From Adineta vaga (taxonomy: Eukaryota > Rotifera), in assembly GCA_021613535.1 (NCBI GenBank), contig CP075497.1, positions 5,766,001-5,830,000 on the forward strand: a stretch of DNA of 64,000 nt. The letters run 5' to 3'. Below the pieces are notes generated by a model. It saw only the letters and a list, made by a program, of their open reading frames with translations, was not told the origin of the DNA and searched no databases. Made by a program: the position numbers and the translations under genes. Shown in pieces: positions 33,121 to 43,446 of the stretch (its first letter is position 1; the number at the start of each line of letters is the position of its first letter).

Positions 33121-34329
33121 CTAATTGTATTGAAATAAATAAAATAAAATAGTAATGAAAAGAAATATTTTCAGCGTTAAATAAAATCGAATCGCCTTCG
33201 AACTGGTAGTTGAAATTGATTTGATCGTCGTTGTTATCGCTAGTACACCTGGTTGATAAACTAATGATCCGAAACCACAAATATTCTTTCCACGAAGAAT
33301 ACGGATATATCCGTTTTCACCCCAATCTTTTCCTAAATAAACATAAATATATAAAAACGATTGAAGAAGATTTTATGCTCTATGAAATAAAAAAAAACAT
33401 AGAGCAACTACAAACCCCAATGATTCCTTGTAATCCAAAATAACACTCCTTGTTCTGTATTGCTATAACCAACTAACTGTAAGACATACATGTTATTGGG
33501 TTCAGAACAATTTGTTTCTTGAAATATGCCTGTAAAGAAATGAATTTCATCATTTTAATATAAAAAAGAAACAATTGTTATGTACAAGACAGTTTTGTAT
33601 GAGTTAAATTTTACATACCTCCTACATATTTTAAGAAGGATTCTTCTGGTGGATGAAAACTAACGAATAATGTCGATTTTTGTAGTAAAGGTAACAATGC
33701 TGTATCATTTAATCCATGATAACTATCGACTGTATCACACTATGCATTTATATTTAAATTAATATAGAAATCATATCATATCAATATATTCTGATCGAAA
33801 ACATACCGATGCAAATGGTGTACAAGCATTACTAACACATTTGCCCAGAGTATTAGGATAATCGTCATAGGTACAAATTCCACCAATTTGTTTGATACAT
33901 TCATAGGTCATATTCATTGAACAACAATCGATGATACGAGCAACACTTCCACGTTGTAAATTTCCAGTAGCAATAGTATGAAGACTTTCAATAGTTTCTA
34001 TAAAGTAATAAACAATGTCAACATAAACATAAACTGAACTTTTGTTGGTTTTAACTTTATAGTTTCATTTGAACTTACCAACCATAACAGCTGCTGTCAT
34101 ATATGAATAATCTGAATAGTCTTGTATTGGCGTAACAACACCATTTGTTCTCCAATCAAGACTACCTGGAAGTGTTATAGGACTTGGTATATTTTGACTT
34201 GATTTGTCTTCCAGAAATGATTCAGCTGCATTTCCTTTCAAAACGATGCCAATAAAGAAAAAAATAAACTGCTACAATGAGAATAATATAATTAAGATTA
34301 TATGATGCACTTACAAGAGACAGTAACAT
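33121..34329 (-). CDS. Catalytically dead papain-fold (C1A) protein with membrane tail
   Basis: Six exons (34329-34315, 34271-34079, 33997-33807, 33739-33619, 33529-33416, 33332-33121) give 281 aa. A signal peptide (LSLQFIFFFIGIVLKGNA, split by the first intron) leads straight to the mature-enzyme start SLDWRTNGVVTPI, so the inhibitory propeptide of cathepsins is absent. The active-site segment that should read QGxCGSCW reads YSDYSYMT: oxyanion Gln is Tyr57 and nucleophile Cys is about Met63. The histidine of NHAVxxVGYG is Tyr188 (MYVLQLVGYS). Only the Asn of xNSWG survives (RNHWGKDWGENGYI), with the fold-defining GENGYIRILRG. The C-terminal about 20 residues (LTLKIFLFITILFYLF) form a hydrophobic anchor or GPI signal. 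All six exons keep phase and there is no stop, so it is conserved as a protein. Inferred role: non-enzymatic surface or secretory-pathway binding protein. Confidence 0.8.
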
Positions 34330-35139
34330 TTGTTTCACTCAAGATTTTTAAATTAAATTATATGAAAACTGATAGGAACACGTGCTTCAAATGTACGTAT
34401 GAAAAACCTGATCAATTATTCTTTGTTTTATACTTGTTCCGGTTGATTTAATCTTTTAATGTTTATTGTTATTATTATTATCATTCATAAAAATAAGGAA
34501 AAAGTAAGTACGTCATCATTTTATAGAATGAGAAGTATGTACCGATTAACTTATGTTTCTCTCAATGTCCAACATAATATTTTATATTATATTATGTACG
34601 TTTGATGATGGATTCTTCAGTATTTTTGTCACGTTTTCATTCAGAAAAGTTGTTACTATCATATATTCTCATGTTTTCATTAGTATAAACCTTGATAGAT
34701 AATATTTATCATAAACTATGTCATTGATTATGAATCTCATCTGGACAAATAGAATCGACATATCTTTCATATAAATTGTAACAACGATGATTAATCATTG
34801 ACACATATCGAAGAACATACATGAAAATAATCTTTGTATAAATAAACTGACTTAAGTCTTTCCGAAAAATCTAATTCTATACAAATAGAATAAAATAAAT
34901 CATATCTTTATTCATTCTGTTGATTTAGATGTGAACAATGATTATCAAAATCTTAAATCAGTACAATTTATTAATAATTAATCGCTTAAAATAAAAATTG
35001 CATAGACAAAGCTCATGCACTGTCCTAATTTAAAACATAGTGACAAACAATAGATAAAAACTGTAAAACTAAACGATAAATTATACATTGTATTTATCAC
35101 AGGGAAAATAAAATTGAATCTAAAGAAAAGATTTTTTTA
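34330..35139. other. Intergenic region between papain-like and ADAR2-like genes
   Basis: 810 bp, very AT-rich, with short palindromic TATATTATAT runs near 34580. No open frame or known element. Confidence 0.5.
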
Positions 35140-38100
35140 TCAATTTTCGTTTATGCATGGAATGATAGCATTGGTCTGATCAGGAAATGTTTCATCGGAA
35201 GAAGATAAATCAAACTCATCTTGTTCATGTGGTTTCATCTAAATTATTAGAATCGAAAAAGAAATTAATTTAATTCTAAGTAATAAACATGAATACATAC
35301 AATCCATAAACCAAAACCAGCTTTTTGAAAAGCTTTGCTAATCTATATAAAATAGCCAGACGAAAGAATATAAATATTTAAACTCAAGAAGTATTACCTC
35401 TTTTTTAGCAGTTTGATAAATAACTGCTAACTGTTTAGCATCACAATATATCGTTGGTGGAGATGAGTCTGGTTTGATTTGTTTCATCAATGTTAACCAT
35501 TGTTGAAATAGAGATGCTTTTGATACAAATGATGAGTCCCCTAATGTTTTTTTTTAGAAAAAAGATGAATTTTATTGAAAGAAAAATATTAATGAACATA
35601 CGAGTAGTTGTTAATCCGCTAAAAGTATCAATAATTTCACATTTTTGATCGACACAATTCCAAACAAATGCATGATTAGGTGCACGAGATGTTGTTCGCA
35701 TTTCTGGACTACTAACACCAGATATAAAAGGTCGTCGTAAACCATACGGAGATGGAATATTATTGCTAATCTAAATATATATATTTAAATAAATAATAAT
35801 ACGATTCATCATCTAATTTTAATCACTTACATGTTCGATACGAGCAAATAATGCTCGTCGAATATGTTCACTATGATAGAGACTACCAATAATAATACTT
35901 GTATAATAAATTGGTTCGATTAATATACTTAATAGAGCACCTATGAAAAAAACAAAGATCAATGAATATCGTTTTAATTTTTCCTACCTTGCAAACCAAT
36001 AAAATTCCATCGACATAATTTATCTGAACAAGACATTGTTAATAATCGTTCACCACCTAAAATTCCATCCCATGTTTGCATACTTTGATATAAAGTTTTT
36101 GCCATCACAGGGATTGTTCCTTCACCTGCTTCTATTTTAGTTCTTAATAAACCACGAGATTTTCTTAATGAATGTCTAAATTCAAATAATGACCATACGA
36201 TAGAATGAGAACAATTGAACTAATTTACCCCGTTTGTTTATTATTTGAATCGGAATTCGTTGTTGTCGATGATGACAATGGTTGTTCAGAATTAGATTCT
36301 TGGGGAGCAAAAAGACGACCATCACCACAAGGCGATGTTGATATATATAAATGAAAAGCAACAGATGTTTTTAGTCGAAATTGGTCCGTATCTGGAATTC
36401 TTTCAAAAATTGAATCAAAATTATTATCTTCAATTAATGATTGTAATTGTTGATAACAGTAACGTATCAAACATCGACGTGAGACAATCTCAGCATGACA
36501 ATCATTTAATGATTGACCATTGAGTGTAAGACGATCTCCGCTGATACATTTAGTTCCTGTTGTTATACAAATAACTTCTATTGTATCAAGGTTAAAATTA
36601 CGTGTTACCACAACACCAGCTAAGACTTTTCGTCGTTGAAGACGTACATCATTATGTGTCAATTGATTGAATTTTTCTTGTATACATGATGCAATACGAT
36701 CAGCTAGATCACGACGTGAATATGGGAGATCAGTTGGAAGAGTGTCACTTTCTACTGGTATACCACCTATAGTAAAGCAAACGAATAGAAGTCATTCATC
36801 AATTCTTATCAGATAATAACGAGAAAGTTTTGTGAAACATATGGTTAAATATTTGAGATGGTAATTAAATCTTTCGAAAGCTAGGTTTACACAGTTAATA
36901 AAAGAACAGAAGAAAAGCATAGAATACGCATTGATTCTTTGCAAAGATTAGATAACAGATCAGTAAAACCATAGGAAAAAAACAGTTGATAAGTTTGTAA
37001 GGAATCTTTCATTTAACACATATAGATTATAATGAAGTATAAATTCAATTACATAGTAACATAAAAGAAGTCTATTCTTATATGAAAAGGAAGAAACTAT
37101 TCCCAAGAGAATAACATGACTTTGAAATTAATCAATTTATGTATATTAAATGACTTACCTTCTTTGTCAAAACACATACCAAATAACTTCTCCAATATGG
37201 ATTGTGCAGCTTTTGTTTTAGCTAACTTTTTACTACGTCCTGTACCAATAAAACGTTGACCATCAACAGTAATAGCAAATTTAAATTCACGTTGTTCATT
37301 TATTGATAAAGACAATGTTTCATCAACAATTTCTTCAAATTGTGCATCACGTTTCAATTGATTAAGAAGATAGAGTGGACTTAAACCACTTTGAATTTCA
37401 CGCGGTTCAACTACGAAAGGACTTGATGTTGTTCGTGGAATAGTATCACTATTTATAGTTGATGACGAAGTATTTGTGTTTATAATATCAATATCAGTAT
37501 TTATTGTTATGGCTGCTGTTGATGTTGTCGTTGTTGTTGTTGTTGTTTCAGGTTCATTGGGCACATCGTCAAATAATTGAAGTGGTAAATCGGAAAAAGA
37601 TCGGAGAGCTTTTTCAGCAGCTAAATTATCAAAACAAAAGATTACAGATTAATGGAAAGAAGTTCTTAAGAAATTTTACCGGCTTGTTTTGCTTCTTTTT
37701 TTGTTTGAGCCATACCTTCAAATACTTGTCCATTAACTTCAACAGCCATAGTAAATATCGGTCGATGTGATGGACCTGTTTGAGCAACAAGTTTATATTC
37801 AACTGATGGTTTGAGTTCATGTAATAACATGAGCGCATTTTTCGATGTTGGTGATGTACTGTCATTATTATTGCTAGTTATTGATGACTGATTTGATGAA
37901 GATGTAGATGTTTGTATTGGCGATATTTTTGGTCGTTTTTTCGGCCAAATCGGTGATTGTTGTTGTGAATCGTAGAGATCATCACGTGGTCGTTTATACC
38001 CGTGGGATATAGTTGATAATGTTTGTTGCAATGCATTATGTTCGACTAAAAGTACACGTGATCATACATCAAACATTAATCTCATCGGAAAAACACCAAA

Positions 38101-38763
38101 CATGTGCTAATCGTTACATAGATATGTATACAGTTCTCTAAAACTTTCATATATATTTATTCTATCTTTTTTTTATCTTTACATGTTCTAAGTGATGATT
38201 TATTCATAGTGACATGATATGAAATTACTCGTACTATATTCGATCTCGAGTAATCTGAAACGACAACAACTCAAGAAGTTGTACCAAACGAGCAGCTTGT
38301 CAATATTCATTATTATATTAGAAAACAATGCGTCTGCAATCACATTGTGTTAAAACGCTTAATATTTCCATAGTCAATTGAAGGAAAGAGCGGAGAGAAG
38401 CGGAAAAAAGGAAACTTACACTTGGTAGTTGTGCACAAGTTAAATGGATTGTTTAAGAGTGCGGTATTATAAAGAGGGATTGTTTGAGAAGATGAAAAGT
38501 CCGTCGGTACGGGCCCTAATAAAGTTGTTGTAGGTCCACCAGAGGTAGAAGTCGAAGTTGACAAAGGCATATAAACAACACGACCGAGTGGAAACATATG
38601 CATTTTCGATATGGACGATCGATGATGTTGATTGAAAGCGTCAGTGAGTATCGTGTTGTGTGAAAGCGATAATATATAGCGTATCGCGTAGATAAGCAAA
38701 AATCCGTTTTACTACTATTCTTTCTTTAGTTGCTTACTGCTCTAACGGGTGTCAAACATAGGA

Positions 38764-38796
<33 letters not shown>

Positions 38797-40233
38797 AGCA
38801 AAAGAAGTAGAGACAGAGAGAAAGCGCGACTTTTTCCTTTGCTCTATTTCTCTCTTTTCTTTTTATCTCACTAACGATTTAATATAAATATCTTTGTCTG
38901 TTTGTACTTTTTTTTTTATTCTTTTCTGGTAATATAAAAAAAGCTCGACGACGATGTACTCACACAAGCTGAAAAGAAAATGACATTGATCATCATCTTT
39001 TCTATACTCGATCGACACCGATTGGAAGCAAACAAGCGTACATGACACAGTGAAACATGATTTTTCTATTGAAAAATCGAGTTAATGAAGAAGAATGAAT
39101 ACTAGTTGATGAGAGATGAAGTTCATTTCATTTCTAGCTTATGGAATCTGTCAAGCATGCCTGTCTTGCTTGTTTTCTTCTCAATATGATTGATACTCCA
39201 TGTTCGTTTGTTCTATAGAAAAATCGTTTTTCTTCAGCTATCTTTCATTCTTTTTTCTCTTACAATCGGAAATCGGATGACAAACAGTGAAGAGTAATGA
39301 GATGATTGTGGATCTAAAAGATGCCGTTCTCATAGACATAAATCATGAATCGACATATCTTTTTCTCCTAGTTTCATATCATGATTGCAATAGTGCATAG
39401 ACAAACTATGAATCTTCTCTTCATCATCTACTTATCATCATTAAGTGAATGACATTTGTATGGATAGAATCAGTTGATTTCTTTTTATCCAGGAAGGACG
39501 AAAATGTCTCTTTCTAGCACGCAATATCATCTGTGTGTATGTATGTATGTATGTAAGTAGATTCTAATTACAATAGAAATCAAGCAAGATCTTTTTCTAG
39601 TTGTAGCTTTTCTTTTGTAATTATTAGTTCTCCACTTCTTTGCTCGATTACAAGAGAAAGACAGACAGACAGAAGCAAACAAATAATGATGAGAGAAAGA
39701 AGCTTGACCAACAGCAAATAACTTGTTGATATAGGCTACACTGTTTACTTTACTAAATTACGACTTGTCGTCTTTTTTTTCTGTTTTGCTTATTTAGCTT
39801 GAAATGGTTTCTTTACTTTTCTTTTTCTTTCGCTTTCCATTTGAATATTGAAGTATCTCACTCTCTTTCTATTTCTCTCTTTTTCTATTTTACAAAACGA
39901 AAGAATTTTGCACCACCGCACAACATGATGATGATGATGAGCACTCGAGTGTGCAAGAATTTTAAAAGAATAACAAACTCGACGTTAACGATGACCGACC
40001 ATCAAGTGGTTGAATTAGTTTATTCATACGAAACAACGTCACAATTTAAGAAAAAGGTGCGAGACAAAGTGAGAGAGTGAGAGAAAAAGAAATAGTGTTT
40101 GCTTACTTTGGTTGTTATTAGCATTAGCAATTGGTGTTGACGTTAGAACAGAACTGTCGGAAAAGAGTTCTTGAATACTTCGATTTTCTTCTGTTGAAGA
40201 TTCATTTTGAACACTATCGGAAAAGCTGATCAT
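35140..40233 (-). CDS. ADARB1: ADAR2-type adenosine deaminase acting on RNA
   Basis: Common exons 38045-37680, 37620-37159, 36766-36229, 36175-35988, 35940-35831, 35770-35602, 35540-35398, 35342-35301 and 35238-35140 can follow either of two first exons (38603-38420 or 40233-40107), both ending in phase 1. Products are 766 or 747 aa. Two dsRNA-binding domains are present: the first with [20 protein letters not shown] and [20 protein letters not shown], the second with [22 protein letters not shown]. The deaminase domain has CHAE (Zn His and proton-shuttle Glu), SPCGDGR and SCSDK (Zn Cys residues), plus RRKVLAGVV. The order and the [11 protein letters not shown] end match ADAR2 rather than ADAR1; there is no Z-DNA-binding domain. 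It converts A to I in nuclear dsRNA. All catalytic residues are intact. Confidence 0.92.
38420..38603 (-). other. ADAR2 alternative first exon B (proximal)
   Basis: ATG at 38603 ([14 protein letters not shown]) opens a 184-nt exon ending in AAGT/GTAAGT. It is Ser/Thr/Pro-rich, has no domain, and splices in phase 1 to 38045. Upstream lie TATA-like runs and a GA-rich tract. Confidence 0.6.
38604..40106. other. Long ADAR2 5' intron / inter-promoter region
   Basis: 1.5 kb without a recognised gene. It contains a GA-rich simple repeat (38763-38800), a (GTAT)n tract (39537-39556) and CT-rich tracts. It probably acts as promoter and UTR sequence for the proximal ADAR2 first exon and as intron for the distal one. 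Confidence 0.5.
40107..40233 (-). other. ADAR2 alternative first exon A (distal)
   Basis: ATG at 40233 starts a 127-nt acidic Ser/Asn-rich exon ([20 protein letters not shown]...) ending CAAA/GTAAGC in phase 1. That fits the acceptor at 38045, giving a different N-terminus for ADAR2. No other downstream gene on this strand fits it better. Confidence 0.55.
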
Positions 40234-40807
40234 GATTTATTAATCTAAAATATATATCTAAAAGGTTTTAATCGGTTACAGTTTACTCGTTAGCGATAGT
40301 TTCTATCATTGGTGACATTAATCGTCAGCAATTGGAATGACTGACGAGTAGACTTATGTCAACAGCAGCTCGAAAAAAGCAAATTCACAGCTCATTTGCT
40401 CGTTTACTCGAGTATCTATTCGTTTCTTTTTATCTTGATATTATATCATATATGGTTCGCAAAACAGTCGGAAGACGTCATATATACACAAACATATCAC
40501 GTAATTGTTTAGAATGTCATCCAGCTGTTAGCAATCTTATTGTCAGCTGTCATCTCCTTCATTTCTATAATGATATATAAAAAAAAGGAAACTTTTACAT
40601 TGTTTTTTTTTCTTCAAATTTATTATCTTAGTATAAGTTTTCGAGTCAACTTTAATATACAATCGAATGAATGAACACACAATAAGTATATGCAACAACG
40701 AAGAGAGCAAAAATAAACCAAATGGATTTCTTCAAATAATTTGAACATATTGACGGACATATTGTGAATAAATAAGAATTATATGGATTTTACATGTATG
40801 AACGTAA

Positions 40808-41884
40808 TTACATTGATTTCATTGATTTATTCTTTTTCATCACGTCATCATGAAGAACTCCTAAATCTCTATGAATATTGTCCATGAGTGGTTTTTGGCC
40901 TTCTAATTCTTGATTCATTTGTAATGCAAGAAATTTCAGACGATTTACACCAAGATGAATATCATCTATAAAAATAACGAAACAAATTCATGAATAGCTT
41001 TTGAAATTTTAAACGAAGAAATATTCTTACGAAGTCCATCTTCTGTTTCACGTTCCATATCATCCATAGCACTACGTGATTTTCCAAAATAAGTATCAGT
41101 ATCATCTTTCACATTTGTTGGACGAGTAGTAATTGCTGCTGCTGTGGCATTTTGTGTTGCAGCTATTTTCTTCTTTTCACCGTTACTTATTTGTGGTTGA
41201 GATGTGGATTTTGAGATCGTACTTTTCGGTGGTTGAAAGTAATTTTTTATTCCACCAAATACTGATCCTAATTTATTTAGATTTCGTTGAGCATCCACAA
41301 GATTAGCATCGATTGTACGACAACGTTCATGAATATTTTCTAATTGTTCTCGTTGTTGAACTAATTCCTACAAAAGAAAAAATAAGAAATTTGATCTTTC
41401 TAATCAAACTAATCGACATCAGACAACGTCATATACATTCTTCAAGGTCAACAAAACAAGTAGAAACAGACTAACAATACTACTGAATTGTCTCAAACAT
41501 CTTGTTAATGATAAAATACTATTTTTAAAAGAAATTCTTCATGTCATTACATATTAGATAAATTAGATATAAGAATATTCTTTTCATTTCTATAGAATAT
41601 TACTGTTTGAATTTTATTAACTCAGGGATATTGTCTCATTCTTCTGGATATCTTTTGCTTGAAGTAAAATATTCTTTTAAAATTTATAGAAAAAAAAAAG
41701 AATTTCTTTTTTCAATAATTAATCTTCTTACCACCGCTGTATTTGTTCCAATAGCTTCCGATTCACTGATCAAACCAAGCATTCGACGTGTCGAATCAAG
41801 AATACTCGTTTTCTTTTCATGAATCTGTTTTTGAATAGTAAGTACTTCATCTTGATTATTATTACTTGTTACTGAAGCCGACAT
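40808..41884 (-). CDS. SNAP29: SNAP-29-like SNARE (Qb and Qc)
   Basis: Three exons (41884-41732, 41367-41031, 40965-40808) give 215 aa. The first SNARE motif spans the first junction: STRRMLGLISESEAIGTNTA then ELVQQREQLENIHERCRTID, with the ionic-layer Gln in LVQQREQLE context. It is followed by NLNKLGSVFGGIKNYF, the SNAP-29/SNAP-25 post-helix signature. The second, shorter helix (DDIHLGVNRLKFLALQMNQE) is the Qc motif. There is no Cys cluster between the helices, so no palmitoyl anchor, as in SNAP-29 rather than SNAP-25. Family role: membrane fusion in endosomal traffic and autophagosome-lysosome fusion. The intron at 41368-41731 (364 bp) is unusually long for this genome. The Qc helix is somewhat short at the C-terminus. 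Confidence 0.82.
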
Positions 41885-42212
41885 TTTATCGTAGAAAATG
41901 AAGATGAGTTACAGTTACACGTATATGATCGCAAATAAATATGCGGCCTATGATAAACAAAAATTGACGTCATGAGTTGAGTCACATGTCGCGTATCGCT
42001 ACTATCAACGTCTACAAAATGTATTAATATTTCTCAACGAATGAAATCTTTTGTTGAGATTTTCCACCATCCCTTGTTTTAAAATATCATTGGCGAGTTG
42101 TCAAGTGTGATGATTCATAGAAATAAACAAAGAAAGATGAATCATGAAAATTCTAGTAATTCATCAAGCGCCTTTTTTTGCATGATAATTGCAGAAAATA
42201 AATATTTATCCT
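41885..42212. promoter_or_regulatory. Divergent promoter region SNAP-29 / K+ channel
   Basis: 328 bp between two outward-facing start codons; probably both promoters. No motif stands out. Confidence 0.4.
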
Positions 42213-43397
42213 ATGAATGCGTCATTTGACTGCAAGGGTTGGAAGGATTTAGAAAAGTCTTATCCAAATCTAATCTCTGGTGCTCCACCAAGAATTCAAA
42301 TCAATGTTTGTGGACATATTTATGAAATTTATGTAGGTTTGTAAATAAATATTTAGAGAGGAAAAATCCATTTGAAATTGATAGGAATTCTTGATGCCTA
42401 TCCAGAAACCCTTCTTGGTAATTCAAAACAACGAGAAAGATATCGATGGAATGATCAAATGCTTTTCTTTCATCGACATCCATCGTTTTTTGTCTATATA
42501 TTATCTTATTATATTTACGGGTTTATAAAACGACCTATTCATATTCCGTATGATGTTTATATTGAAGAATGTCGATTTTTTTCAATACCCATTGAAGATC
42601 AAAATCAAAGTTTACATTTCAATGAAATGAAAAATGAAAAAGTTATTTTCAGAAAATCATTTTATTGGTTTAGTTTCTTTCTAACAATTTTATCTTGTTT
42701 TATCTTGTTCTTCGATGATTTGGCAAAATCCGATTTTCTCTACAATCAGTTTACTTCAGATGGACAAATTGTATACAATATTATTTTGAAGAATTCAATT
42801 TCAGTTTGGATCGATCTCAATTGTACAATATGGTTTATGATTGAATTTTATATTCGTTTTTCGTATTTAGTAATTGAACGAGATTTTCAATTATATATTG
42901 ATATTCTTTCAATATCTCCTGTTTGTTTATTTTTATTAACAAATGCTTTATCACAATGGTTTCCTCATTTATGTCTACTCTATCCATATTATATCTGTTT
43001 AAAATCTTTTCGAATTCTACGCCTAATTCGTTATATACCAGATTTAGATTTGATTAGGAAAACTTTAGTTTTATCATTGAATTATTTGTCAATAACATTA
43101 GTTCTTTGTTCATTATTTATTATACAATTTGGATTGATTATTTATCTATTAGAAAGAACAGATTCATCTTCGAATATTGTCAGTCCAGATAATGGACTTT
43201 CATGGGCTATTGAAACATTGTCAACAATTGGATTCGGTGAATTTATTCTGCATACATTTGAAGGAAGAATTTTATCGATATTTGCCTGTATATTTGGTTT
43301 AATTTTATTTGCAATTCCAATACCATTGATATTCCGAAAATATCAAATACTTTATGAGAATTCTTTAAAACGAAATATTTGGATTAGATACCGATGA
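42213..43397 (+). CDS. Divergent voltage-gated-type K+ channel (Kv-like) subunit
   Basis: Two exons (42213-42336, 42385-43397; junction inside the T1 domain) give 378 aa. The T1 tetramerisation domain is clear: RIQINVCGHIYEIYV, ETLLGNSKQRERYRWN, FFHRHPSFFVYILSYY, IHIPYDVYIEECRFF. Six membrane spans follow. The S2 acidic residue (WFMIEFYIRFSYL) and S3 Asp (YIDILSI) are kept. S4 (FRILRLIRYIPDLDLIRK) has only about three Arg in register and two Asp, far fewer than Shaker. The pore reads WAIETLSTIGFGEF, so the filter is TIGFG, not TVGYG, and the S6 hinge is IPIPLIF, not PVPV. It is short, with no cytoplasmic C-terminus. It may be a silent or modifying subunit, or a weakly voltage-dependent channel. 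Confidence 0.85.
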
Positions 43398-43446
43398 ACT
43401 GAATCTCTTTAGTTATTATTTTAGATTAAATTGTTTTTGTTTTAAA

